Translations under genes and position numbers: made by a program
From: an uncultured Pelagibacteraceae bacterium
GTDB lineage: Bacteria; Pseudomonadota; Alphaproteobacteria; Pelagibacterales; Pelagibacteraceae
NCBI GenBank assembly: GCA_902588625.1
Contig: CACIPU010000003.1
Location: 1 to 64,000 of the forward strand
Direction: 5' to 3'
Length of the DNA: 64,000 nucleotides
Shown here: positions 11,521 to 20,766 of the stretch, one piece after another
Layout: every line of letters begins with the position of its first letter
Numbering within the stretch: the first letter of the stretch is position 1
Notes under the pieces: generated by a model
The model's database searches: none
What the model saw: the letters and a program-made list of their open reading frames with translations, nothing else
Told to the model about the DNA's origin: nothing

Positions 11521-12087
11521 ATGAAAATTTTATTAATAGATAATTATGATAGTTTTACATATAATTTGTATCACTATATATCTGCTTTAAAATGTAAAGT
11601 GGAGGTTTACAGGAATGATCAAATTAAAATTGACCAAATTGAAAAAAATAAATACAAGAAAATAGTTATTTCACCTGGGCCTGGAAATCCCTATCAAGCA
11701 GGTAATTGCCTAAAAATTGTTAAGCATTTTTATAAAGTATTACCCATTTTAGGTGTTTGTCTAGGTCATCAAATTATAGGTCAAGTATTTGGATCTAAAA
11801 TAGTATGTGCTGAAATTTTAATGCATGGAAAAACAAGTTTAATTAAACATAATAAAACTGGTATTTTTAAGGGATTAAAAAAGAATTTTCTTGCTACAAG
11901 ATATCATAGCTTAATTATTGATAGAAAAACTATGAGCAAGGATTTAATAATTACTGCTGAAACAAAGGATAAATTAATAATGGGAATAATGCATAAAACA
12001 TTTGATGTTCACGGTGTTCAATTTCATCCTGAGAGTATTAAGACTACAGAAGGAAAGAAATTATTAACGAATTTTATCAAAAAATAA
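11521..12087 (+). CDS. trpG: Anthranilate synthase component II (glutamine amidotransferase)
   Basis: LLIDNYDSFTYNLYHYI, SPGPGNP, GVCLGHQIIGQVFG, VQFHPESI. Confidence 0.95.
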   Translation: MKILLIDNYDSFTYNLYHYISALKCKVEVYRNDQIKIDQIEKNKYKKIVISPGPGNPYQAGNCLKIVKHFYKVLPILGVCLGHQIIGQVFGSKIVCAEILMHGKTSLIKHNKTGIFKGLKKNFLATRYHSLIIDRKTMSKDLIITAETKDKLIMGIMHKTFDVHGVQFHPESIKTTEGKKLLTNFIKK

Positions 12088-12092
12088 AAAAA

Positions 12093-13097
12093 ATGAGTAA
12101 ATTTGAAAATTTAATTAATAATATATCTAAAGGAAAAAATTTAAGCTTTGAAGAAAGTAAATTAATTTTTTTAGAAATTATGAGTGGTAATTTAAGTGAA
12201 GAATTGATTTGTAAATTTCTAATAAGTCTCTCAGAAAAAGGTGAAACAGCTGAAGAAATAGCTGGTGGAGTATATATATTAAGAGATAAAGCCCTAAAAG
12301 TAGAAGTTCCAGAAAATACTATTGATACTTGTGGTACAGGTGGAGACGGAAAAAATACTTTAAATATTTCGACAGCTTCATCTCTTCTTTTGGGAAGTAT
12401 GGGCGTAAAAATTGCAAAACATGGTAATAAAGCATTATCATCAAAGTGTGGATCAGCTGATGTTCTTGAAAAATTAAACATTAATATAAATTTAAGCCCA
12501 GAGGAAGTTGCTCAAAATATAGTTGAAAAAAATTTTGCTTTCATGTTTGCCCCAAATTATCATTTAGCTATGAAGCATGTTGGCCCAGCAAGAAAAAAAA
12601 TAGGAAAAAGAACAATTTTTAATTTAATAGGTCCCTTGAGTAATCCTGCTAAAGTTAGAAGGCAAATTGTCGGCGTTTACAGTAAAAAATTTTTATTACC
12701 CTTTGCAAAAGCATTAAAAAGTTTAAAATCATTACATGCGTGGATAGTACATAGCGAAGATGGTATGGATGAAATATCACCATTTGCACCGACTTATATT
12801 TATGAATTAAAAAATAATAATATAAATGAGATTTCCATAAACCCCAAAAAACTTGGTATTAAATATAATAACCCAAATAATTTAGTTGGAAAAGATGCTG
12901 AATATAATGCTAAACAAATAATTAATATCTTTTCTGGTGAAGAAAATGAATTTTCTGAGGCTGTTTGCTTAAATTCGGCTGCAGCTTTGCTTGTTGCTAA
13001 TAAATTTACTGATTTCGAATCTGCTTATAGAAATAGTAAAGAATTTATTTCTACGGGAAAATCTTTAAAATACTTAAAGACTATTCAAACTAAATAA
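12093..13097 (+). CDS. trpD: Anthranilate phosphoribosyltransferase
   Basis: DTCGTGGDGKNTLNISTASS, KHGNKALSSKCGSADVLE, GPARKKIGKRTIFNLIGPLSNPA. Confidence 0.97.
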   Translation: MSKFENLINNISKGKNLSFEESKLIFLEIMSGNLSEELICKFLISLSEKGETAEEIAGGVYILRDKALKVEVPENTIDTCGTGGDGKNTLNISTASSLLLGSMGVKIAKHGNKALSSKCGSADVLEKLNININLSPEEVAQNIVEKNFAFMFAPNYHLAMKHVGPARKKIGKRTIFNLIGPLSNPAKVRRQIVGVYSKKFLLPFAKALKSLKSLHAWIVHSEDGMDEISPFAPTYIYELKNNNINEISINPKKLGIKYNNPNNLVGKDAEYNAKQIINIFSGEENEFSEAVCLNSAAALLVANKFTDFESAYRNSKEFISTGKSLKYLKTIQTK

Positions 13098-13907
13098 ATG
13101 GAAAACATTTTAAAAAAAATTATTGATAAAAAAAAGGAAAAAATTTCTTTACTAAAAAAAGAATTAAATATAAACACCATATTAAAAAATATTAGTAGCA
13201 CAAAAAACTATATAAACTTTATAGATAAAATTAAAAGCAAAGAAAAGAAAAATGAAATTTCTATTATTGCTGAAATAAAAAAAGCTAGTCCTTCAGCTGG
13301 GCTTTTAGTTAAAAACTTTGATCCTCTTAAAATAGCTAAAACTTATGTGGAAAATGGGGCTCAATGTTTATCTATACTAACAGAAGAAGATTTTTTTTTA
13401 GGAAAACTTGAATACATGAAAAACGTAAAAAATAATTTTCAAATACCAATTTTAGGTAAGGACTTTTATATAGATACATACCAAATAGCTTTAGCTAAAA
13501 GTTATGGTGCTGATTGCATCCTTATAATTCTTTCTGCGGTTGATAAAATTTTAGCTAAAGATCTTTATCAAGCTGCTAATGACTTAAATATTTCATCAAT
13601 TGTTGAAGTTCATTCTAAGAAAGAAGCTGAAATAGCCTTATCTTTTTCTAAGTCTATTATTGGAATAAACAATAGAAATTTAAAAACTTTAGATATATCA
13701 ATTAATAATTCTTTGATTCTTTCGAAGATTTTGAGCTCTCACCGTAACCCATTAATATGTGAAAGTGGCATTCATTCAAAAGAAGATATTAATATTATTC
13801 TTAAAAAAACAAAAATTCGCAGTTTTTTAATCGGAGAATCACTTCTCTCTGGTGATAATATAGGGTCAAAATTAGGCCAATTTTCTTCAATAAACGTTGA
13901 AAATTAA
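13098..13907 (+). CDS. trpC: Indole-3-glycerol phosphate synthase
   Basis: IIAEIKKASPSAGLL, GAQCLSILTEEDFF, GKDFYID, IGINNRNLKTLDI, ESGIHSKEDI. Confidence 0.96.
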   Translation: MENILKKIIDKKKEKISLLKKELNINTILKNISSTKNYINFIDKIKSKEKKNEISIIAEIKKASPSAGLLVKNFDPLKIAKTYVENGAQCLSILTEEDFFLGKLEYMKNVKNNFQIPILGKDFYIDTYQIALAKSYGADCILIILSAVDKILAKDLYQAANDLNISSIVEVHSKKEAEIALSFSKSIIGINNRNLKTLDISINNSLILSKILSSHRNPLICESGIHSKEDINIILKKTKIRSFLIGESLLSGDNIGSKLGQFSSINVEN

Positions 13908-13934
13908 GGTCTTTTTACCATTGATTTAAAATAA

Positions 13935-13949
13935 GAACTTTTGTAGAAC
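13935..13949. promoter_or_regulatory. LexA (SOS) box GAAC-N7-GAAC (equivalent to GTTC-N7-GTTC on the opposite strand)
   Basis: GAACttttgtaGAAC lies about 24 bp upstream of the probable lexA start; it matches the established alphaproteobacterial LexA box GTTC-N7-GTTC. Confidence 0.85.
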
Positions 13950-13972
13950 GGTAGATGTACGATATTTGTTCT

Positions 13973-14653
13973 ATGCTTACAAAAAAACAAAAAAACCTAT
14001 TACTTTTTATTAATAAAAAAATTAGATCTACAGGTGTATCCCCTTCTTATGAGGAAATGAAAAATTCATTAAACTTAAAATCAAAATCAGGGATTCACAG
14101 ACTTATATCTGCCCTTGAAGAAAGAGGTTTTATAAGAAGGCTAGCACACAAAGCAAGAGCTTTGGAAGTTCTAAAACTTCCAGAAACAGCAAGTGCAAAT
14201 GATATTTACAATTCTTTTTCGCCTAGTGTAATAAAAGGAGGACTAGACGCAGATAATTATAAAAAAAGTATGCATGAAATACCTGTTTTAGGTAAAATAG
14301 CTGCCGGAACACCAGTTGAAGCGATTCAAAACGAAGTCAATAGAATATCAATACCGGAAGAACTTAGTAATAATGGTGAACACTTTGGATTAAAAGTGAC
14401 AGGCGATTCTATGATTGAGGCAGGAATCAATGATGGTGATACGGTTATTGTAAAAAAATCCAATACAGCAAACAATGGACAAATTGTTGTAGCTTTAATA
14501 GATGATCACGAAGCTATGCTTAAAAGATTGAGAAGAAAAGGTAAAGTTATTGCTCTTGAGAGTGCGAACAAAAAATATGAGACTAAGATTTTTGGCCCTG
14601 ATAGAGTTAAAGTCCAAGGTGTCCTAGTATCTTTATATAGAAACTTTCAATAA
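13973..14653 (+). CDS. lexA: LexA repressor
   Basis: [29 protein letters not shown] w[12 protein letters not shown] cleavage site; [13 protein letters not shown] (Ser) and AMLKRLRR (Lys). The track start at 13955 adds MYDICS; the Met at 13973 fits LexA alignments better. Confidence 0.95.
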   Translation: MLTKKQKNLLLFINKKIRSTGVSPSYEEMKNSLNLKSKSGIHRLISALEERGFIRRLAHKARALEVLKLPETASANDIYNSFSPSVIKGGLDADNYKKSMHEIPVLGKIAAGTPVEAIQNEVNRISIPEELSNNGEHFGLKVTGDSMIEAGINDGDTVIVKKSNTANNGQIVVALIDDHEAMLKRLRRKGKVIALESANKKYETKIFGPDRVKVQGVLVSLYRNFQ

Positions 14654-14672
14654 AATAGTTTAATAATATTTA

Positions 14673-16067
14673 ATGAGTTTTGTAGCAACAAGATTTGCTC
14701 CCTCACCGACAGGACCTCTCCATATAGGTGGTGTAAGGACTGCTTTGTTTAATTGGTTGTTTTCAAAAAATAAAAAAGGGAAATTTTATTTAAGAATTGA
14801 AGATACTGATAAAGAAAGATCTAGAGATGAATATAAAAAGCAAATAATACAATCTTTAAAATGGATTGGCATTAATTATGATGGTAATGAATATATCCAA
14901 TCACAAAATATTGAATTACACAGAAAAATAGCTGATGAACTTTTGAAGAAAGGCTTTGCATATAAATGTTATTGTACAGAAAAAGAAATTGAAGAACAAA
15001 AAAAAAAGTCAAAAGAAAATAAAATGCCTTTTATATATAATAGAAAATGTCGAAATGCGGAAAGTGCAGATTCTTCTAAGGGTGTTAACCCCGTAATACG
15101 GTTTAAAAGTAAAATTACTGATATCAGTTCCATTAAAGATTTAGTTCAAGGTGAAATAAATATATCTAATTCAACAATAGAAGATTTTGTAATACTTCGA
15201 AAAGATGGTACACCTACTTATCAACTGTCAGCTGTTGTTGATGATAATAAGATGGGAATAAGCCACATAATAAGAGGAGATGATCATAAAATTAATACTT
15301 TTAAACAAAAACAAATTTATGAAGCTATGCAGTGGAAGTTGCCTGCATTTGCACACGTCCCATTAATACACAGTAACGAGGGTAAAAAACTATCTAAAAG
15401 AGATAATTCATCAACGTTAATTGATTTTATTAAAATTGGAATACTACCTGAGGCTTTAAGAAACTATTTATTGAGATTGGGATGGTCACACAAAGATAAA
15501 GAAATTTTTACCTTAGAAGAAAGTATTAAATATTTTAATTTAGCAGGTATAGGCAAATCGCCTTCAAAATTAGATTATGAAAGAATTTTATCAATAAATG
15601 AACATTATATAAAAAGTTTTGACGAAAAAGAGTTATACAAAAGATTAAAAATTTATTCTGAAGATAACAAAAAAAAAATTGATAATAAATTTGATGATAA
15701 ATTATTAAAATCAATCCATTTTCTTAAAAATAAAGCTAAGTCGTTAGGAGATATTTATAATAATGCAGAATATATTATGTCTGAAAATTTAATTATTAAA
15801 AGCGAAGAACTGAAATTAATTGATGCATCGTCAAAGAAAATTATTAATGATTTCTCAATAAGAATCGAGAATTCTAAAGAACTAAATAAAAATATATTAG
15901 AAAAAAATCTTAAAGAATTAGTAGAATTATATAAAACAAATTTCAAAGGTGTGGGTCAACCAATGCGTATTGCATTAACTGGCTCAAGATATGGGCCTGG
16001 AATATATGATATAATTTTATCTTTAGAGAAAAAAGAAGTTTTAAAAAGATTAAATAGATTTAAGTGA
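14673..16067 (+). CDS. gltX: Glutamyl-tRNA synthetase
   Basis: TRFAPSPTGPLHIGGVRTALFNWLF (HIGH), KLSKRDNSS (KMSKS-like). Confidence 0.97.
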   Translation: MSFVATRFAPSPTGPLHIGGVRTALFNWLFSKNKKGKFYLRIEDTDKERSRDEYKKQIIQSLKWIGINYDGNEYIQSQNIELHRKIADELLKKGFAYKCYCTEKEIEEQKKKSKENKMPFIYNRKCRNAESADSSKGVNPVIRFKSKITDISSIKDLVQGEINISNSTIEDFVILRKDGTPTYQLSAVVDDNKMGISHIIRGDDHKINTFKQKQIYEAMQWKLPAFAHVPLIHSNEGKKLSKRDNSSTLIDFIKIGILPEALRNYLLRLGWSHKDKEIFTLEESIKYFNLAGIGKSPSKLDYERILSINEHYIKSFDEKELYKRLKIYSEDNKKKIDNKFDDKLLKSIHFLKNKAKSLGDIYNNAEYIMSENLIIKSEELKLIDASSKKIINDFSIRIENSKELNKNILEKNLKELVELYKTNFKGVGQPMRIALTGSRYGPGIYDIILSLEKKEVLKRLNRFK

Positions 16068-16080
16068 TAACAAGCTTTAA

Positions 16081-17220
16081 TTAGAGATTTTTGATTTCAT
16101 CATTTAAGATGGTCGCAATTTTTTCCGACGACGTACCATTTGTTTTCATTTTTTTTAAAATTTTATTAAAACTATCAATCTGATTTTTTCTTAAATTTGG
16201 TTTTGTCATATATTCGTTAAATACTTGATATATTTTATTATGATTGCAATCTGATTGTATTAATTCAGGTATAATTTCATCGTTAGCCATAATATTTAAA
16301 ATATTTGCGAATTTTACTTTAACTAGCAATTTGATAATAAAGAAATTAATAAAATTCATTTTATATATAATTAATGATGGTAATCCTGCATTACATATTT
16401 CTAATGAGATTGTTCCTGATTTAACAATAGCAAAAGAAGTTTCTGATAATTTATTTTTTTTAATTACATCATCAGATATTACTTCATAGTTTTTAATAGC
16501 TGCTTTAACTAAAAAATTGCTTAAATAATTTTTAAGATGCTCAATAGTATGAAATACAAACTTATAATCCTCACCTTTTTTTTGAGTTAAAATAATAAAT
16601 TTTATTAAAATGGGCATTAAGGATTTAATTTCAGATAAACGACTGCCGGGAAATATTGAGATGATTTTTTCTTTATTAGTATTTAACTTAGAATTATCAG
16701 TATTAGTAGAATTAGTAACATCTAAAAGAGGATGGCCAACAAAAGTTGATTTTAAGTTTTCCTTATCAAAATATTTTTTTTCAAATGGAAAAAGTAATAA
16801 CATATGGTCTAAAAAATATTTCAGTTTTTTTACACGTCTTTCTCTCCAAACATAAACTTTAGGAGCAACAAAATGAATTGTTTTAATTTTTGGTTTAATT
16901 ATTTTAACCCTTTTTGAAATTCGCAAAGTAAAGTCTGAACTATCAACTGAAAATAAGATATCTGGATTAAATTCAATAATTTTATCTACTGTATAATTAA
17001 TTTTTTTTTTTATTTTAAATATATTTAAAATGACTTTAGTAAACCCAAGAAAAGTAATTTCATTTAAATCATAGAGCGACTCAATACCAAGATTCTTTAA
17101 GTTTTCTCCACCCACGGATAAATATGAAATTTCATTGTTTTTGGTTTTAAGTTTAGATATAGCTTTGGATGCAAGTTTATCGCCAGATGGCTCTCCAGTA
17201 AGTACGAATATTTTTTTCAT
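16081..17220 (-). CDS. lpxB: Lipid-A-disaccharide synthase
   Basis: FVLTGEPSGDKLASKAI, YLSVGGENL, FVAPKVYVWRERR, FVGHPLLD, FPGSRLSEI. Confidence 0.93.
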   Translation of the reverse strand: MKKIFVLTGEPSGDKLASKAISKLKTKNNEISYLSVGGENLKNLGIESLYDLNEITFLGFTKVILNIFKIKKKINYTVDKIIEFNPDILFSVDSSDFTLRISKRVKIIKPKIKTIHFVAPKVYVWRERRVKKLKYFLDHMLLLFPFEKKYFDKENLKSTFVGHPLLDVTNSTNTDNSKLNTNKEKIISIFPGSRLSEIKSLMPILIKFIILTQKKGEDYKFVFHTIEHLKNYLSNFLVKAAIKNYEVISDDVIKKNKLSETSFAIVKSGTISLEICNAGLPSLIIYKMNFINFFIIKLLVKVKFANILNIMANDEIIPELIQSDCNHNKIYQVFNEYMTKPNLRKNQIDSFNKILKKMKTNGTSSEKIATILNDEIKNL

Positions 17221-18032
17221 TTAACTTTAATAAACATTTTATTTTTATTAGCGAAACTAATGCATTTAGTTCTTTCTAGAAATACATTCTGATTACTTTT
17301 TAAAACAACTCCCTTTATTCCTGCTAATTTACATTGATAAAATGTTTTATATCCAACGGTAGGTAAATCGATTCTCAAATCTTGTTTCGGTTTTGGAAAT
17401 TTAACCAAGACACCACTATTATTAGTAGTTTCTTTTTTACATTTTTTTAACATGTATTCAGTGCCTTCTTTACTCTCGACAGCAATTACTTTTCCATTTC
17501 TTACAACGGTTCCTTGAGAAAAATTATATTTTTTTAATTTTTTTAGCGTACTAATTGCTTTTTTAATATCTTTATTATCTTTTTTATTAGGTTTTAGTTT
17601 TGAATAATTTCCTCTTTTCAAAGATAAATTACTATTAAAGGTTAAAGAATTAAGTGTTTTAATATTCTCACTATTTAAAATTCTTATTATTTCCTTTAAA
17701 ATAGCAGCATCTCCTAATCTAGAGCTTTTAATAATTTTTGGCATATAATATATGCCCTTTAAATCTAATTTTAGCCTTGAAAAATTTGGTCTCTTTACAG
17801 TTCCAGCAAAAATGACTTTTTTACAATTATTTTCTTTTAGAATATTTATTATTTTTCCAAATTGCCCTATTGAGGCTGAATAGGAATTAATATTTTTTTT
17901 AAAAATATTTTTTCTTGTTAAATCAATTATTAAATACTTTAATCTTTTTCTTTTAATTTTCTTAAGTATTTCAAGAGGTAAAGTATTTTCGCCAAATATA
18001 AGACCTATCATTATTTTGATTGTGGTGTGCAA
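17217..18032 (-). CDS. lpxI: UDP-2,3-diacylglucosamine pyrophosphatase LpxI (DUF1009)
   Basis: GQFGKIINILKENNCKKVIFAGTVKRPNF, LGDAAILKEII, FPKPKQDLRIDLPTVGYKT; between lpxA and lpxB. Confidence 0.92.
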   Translation of the reverse strand: MHTTIKIMIGLIFGENTLPLEILKKIKRKRLKYLIIDLTRKNIFKKNINSYSASIGQFGKIINILKENNCKKVIFAGTVKRPNFSRLKLDLKGIYYMPKIIKSSRLGDAAILKEIIRILNSENIKTLNSLTFNSNLSLKRGNYSKLKPNKKDNKDIKKAISTLKKLKKYNFSQGTVVRNGKVIAVESKEGTEYMLKKCKKETTNNSGVLVKFPKPKQDLRIDLPTVGYKTFYQCKLAGIKGVVLKSNQNVFLERTKCISFANKNKMFIKVK

Positions 18033-18793
18033 ATAGGTCTTTTTTTATCTTTTGATATAAAATTTATGACCTCATTTACTAATTGATTATCTTTAAACTC
18101 TCCATTTATACTATTCAAATTTTCATGAAGGTTTTTTGATGCAAATATTTTTTTGAAAGCAGTATCTAATTCTAAAATTGTTTTATTATCATATTTTTTT
18201 CTTTTTAAACCTATTAGGTTAATTCCACGTAAGTAATTTCGATTACCAAAAGATAGCCCAAAAGGAATTACATCTTTTAAAACTCCTGTCATTCCACCTA
18301 TCATTGCCAATCTTCCAATTCTCGTAAATTGCTGCACAGCAGAATTTCCTCCAATAACAACAGAGTCTTCGATTGTTACATGCCCTCCTAAAGGCACATT
18401 GTTTGCAATTACTACATTATTCCCAATATAACAATCGTGAGCAACATGTGATGAAATCATAAGTAAGTTGTTGTTTCCAATAAATGTTTTACCCCCTCCA
18501 CCACTTGTACCTGGATTTATACTTACATATTCTCTAATTGTATTATTTTCACCAATTTCTAAACTATTAGTTTCACCTTTATATTTTAGATCTTGAGGAT
18601 TTGTACCGATTGTTGCAAATGGGAAAATCTTTGTCCCTTTTCCAATTTTGGTATTTCCTTCAATGTGAACATTAGATATCAATTCAACGTTGTCTTTAAT
18701 ATCAACATTAGCACCCACATAGCAAAAAGGTCCAATCTTAGCTTTGGAATCAACTTTTGCATCTTTATGAATAATGCTTGATTTATGAATCAT
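18011..18793 (-). CDS. lpxA: UDP-N-acetylglucosamine acyltransferase
   Basis: Hexapeptide repeats; IREYVSINPGTSGGGGKTFIGNNNLLMISSHVAHDCYIGNNVVIANN; GLNLIGLKR-like GINLIGLKRKKY. Confidence 0.96.
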   Translation of the reverse strand: MIHKSSIIHKDAKVDSKAKIGPFCYVGANVDIKDNVELISNVHIEGNTKIGKGTKIFPFATIGTNPQDLKYKGETNSLEIGENNTIREYVSINPGTSGGGGKTFIGNNNLLMISSHVAHDCYIGNNVVIANNVPLGGHVTIEDSVVIGGNSAVQQFTRIGRLAMIGGMTGVLKDVIPFGLSFGNRNYLRGINLIGLKRKKYDNKTILELDTAFKKIFASKNLHENLNSINGEFKDNQLVNEVINFISKDKKRPICTPQSK

Positions 18794-18795
18794 TT

Positions 18796-19251
18796 TTATT
18801 TGTTTCTATCAACTATTGTTGCAGACCATTCAGCGTCAGCCATTTTTTTATCATTTACTTTTGCTACTCCTTTATACTTCCAAACTCTCCCGTGTGAACG
18901 TACAGCCTCAATATGAAGATGTAATTCACAATCTGGTAATACAGGATTTCTAAATCGAGCTTTTTCGACACTCATTAAATAAACTAATTTATTTTCATAT
19001 TCTTTAGGGTTAACCCCGTATGCTGTCAAAGCTGCAGCTGCTTGGCCAAATGCTTCTACTATAAGAACTCCTGGCATTACTGGTTGTCCTGGAAAATGCC
19101 CTTGCACAAAAAAAGATTCTTTTTTTACATTTACGATGGCTGTAGCAGATTTTAGATGAACTATATTTATCAACTTTTCGATTAAAAGCATAGGTTCTCT
19201 ATGTGGCAATAGACTCTCTATTTTTTTTTTATCTATACTATCACTATTCAT
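18796..19251 (-). CDS. fabZ: (3R)-hydroxyacyl-ACP dehydratase FabZ
   Basis: LLPHREPMLLIEKL, GHFPGQPVMPGVLIVEAFGQAAA. Confidence 0.96.
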   Translation of the reverse strand: MNSDSIDKKKIESLLPHREPMLLIEKLINIVHLKSATAIVNVKKESFFVQGHFPGQPVMPGVLIVEAFGQAAAALTAYGVNPKEYENKLVYLMSVEKARFRNPVLPDCELHLHIEAVRSHGRVWKYKGVAKVNDKKMADAEWSATIVDRNK

Positions 19252-20240
19252 TTTTTCTTTCTTAGTTTAACAAATTCTTTTAAAGGTATCGCAGGATATC
19301 CCATTACTTGCATGTTGTCAGAGACATTATTAATTACTCCACTACCTCCTCCAATTTTAACATTATTTCCAATTTTAAGATGCCCTGATATTCCTGCTTG
19401 ACCACCAATAACCACATTATCGCCTAATACTGTACTCCCTGCAAAGCCAACCTGCCCTGCTATCATACAATTTTTACCAATTTTTACATTATGAGCTACA
19501 TGAACTTGGTTGTCTAAAAAAGTATTACCTCCTATAACTGTATTTGTTAATGAGCCTCTGTCTATAGTGCTATTTGCTCCTATCTCTACTCCATCCTCTA
19601 AAATAACAGATCCAACATGTGGTGATCTAATATTTTTATCTTTTATAGGTATAAAACCAAAACCTTTAACTCCTATTTTACATCCGTCCTGAATATGAAC
19701 ATCATTTGCGATAAGTGAATTCTTTATAGTAACAAAAGATCCTATTAAACAATTTTCTCCTATAACAACATTACTTTCAATTATAGTGTTGCTAGCAATA
19801 CAGGTGTTTTTCCCGATAAGAACATTTTTTCCTATGAGAACATTCGTTCCAAATTTAACATTTGAAAAATTTTTAAAATCTTCAGCTTTTTTCAATGAAT
19901 TATCTGGGAAGTCCATATCTGCTGTTGGATAAAACATTTTCGAAGTAAGTGTTACAGCAAAAAGGACATTTTTTACGTCAATTTTAATACAGTTTTTTGG
20001 TAAATATTTAAATAAATTTTTAGTTGAAATGCAGGCTTTAGCTTTGGTTTTAAGTGATAGATCTTTATACTTTATTGAATTAAAAAAAGTTATATCTTCA
20101 GGTGTTGCATTATTTAATGATTCAAAACCATAAATCATAGTATTGCTATCTTTATAAGAAGACTCAGAAATACCAATATTTTTAATTATGTTGTTTAAAG
20201 GAAATGGTCCTTTTTTCTCATAAAAATGATTTTTAGTCAT
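19248..20240 (-). CDS. lpxD: UDP-3-O-(3-hydroxymyristoyl)glucosamine N-acyltransferase
   Basis: LpxD N-domain plus hexapeptide repeats; SVILEDGVEIGANSTIDRGSLTNTVIG, DNQVHVAHNVKIGKNCMIAGQVGFAGS. Confidence 0.96.
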   Translation of the reverse strand: MTKNHFYEKKGPFPLNNIIKNIGISESSYKDSNTMIYGFESLNNATPEDITFFNSIKYKDLSLKTKAKACISTKNLFKYLPKNCIKIDVKNVLFAVTLTSKMFYPTADMDFPDNSLKKAEDFKNFSNVKFGTNVLIGKNVLIGKNTCIASNTIIESNVVIGENCLIGSFVTIKNSLIANDVHIQDGCKIGVKGFGFIPIKDKNIRSPHVGSVILEDGVEIGANSTIDRGSLTNTVIGGNTFLDNQVHVAHNVKIGKNCMIAGQVGFAGSTVLGDNVVIGGQAGISGHLKIGNNVKIGGGSGVINNVSDNMQVMGYPAIPLKEFVKLRKKK

Positions 20241-20241
20241 T

Positions 20242-20766
20242 TTATTTTAAAGCTATTGAAGGAAGTACCTTATTAAGTTTATCAACTATGATTTTAGTTA
20301 TATCGTTTGATGAATTACCCGCTAAGACAGTCTTTTTGTCCACAACTAATGATATATTATTTTCTTTAATATACGCTTGTAAAAGAGGTTCGATGCTTTT
20401 AATTAGTGTAGAGCGTGCTTCTGCCCTTTGAGTAGCTATTTTATCTAACGATGCTCTTCTTTGTGACTGGTAATCAATCACTTTTTTTCTTAGGGCATCA
20501 CTTTTCTTTACATACTCTTCTTTTGACAAAATTGTTTTTTTAGTTAGCAAATCTGATTCTTCCTTTTTTAAATTTTGTTCCATATCTGAATATTTTTTTG
20601 AATTATCTTTCAATGATTTCTTTAAAAACTCTTGTGCTCCTTTTCCAGCTTTACTTTCATTTAAAACGTATTTTAAATCTAAAAATGCAATTTTATCTTC
20701 TGCAAAAGTATTAGTACTTAAAATAAGTAAAAAAGTAATTACAAAAAATCTTACGAAATATTTCAT
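20242..20766 (-). CDS. skp: OmpH/Skp family periplasmic chaperone
   Basis: Signal peptide; IAFLDLKYVLNESKAGKGAQEFLKKSL; coiled-coil; between bamA and lpxD. Confidence 0.85.
   Translation of the reverse strand: MKYFVRFFVITFLLILSTNTFAEDKIAFLDLKYVLNESKAGKGAQEFLKKSLKDNSKKYSDMEQNLKKEESDLLTKKTILSKEEYVKKSDALRKKVIDYQSQRRASLDKIATQRAEARSTLIKSIEPLLQAYIKENNISLVVDKKTVLAGNSSNDITKIIVDKLNKVLPSIALK

Noticed and set aside
12077-12481. 134-aa minus-strand ORF
   Set aside because: Antisense to trpD; low-complexity hydrophobic translation without family features.
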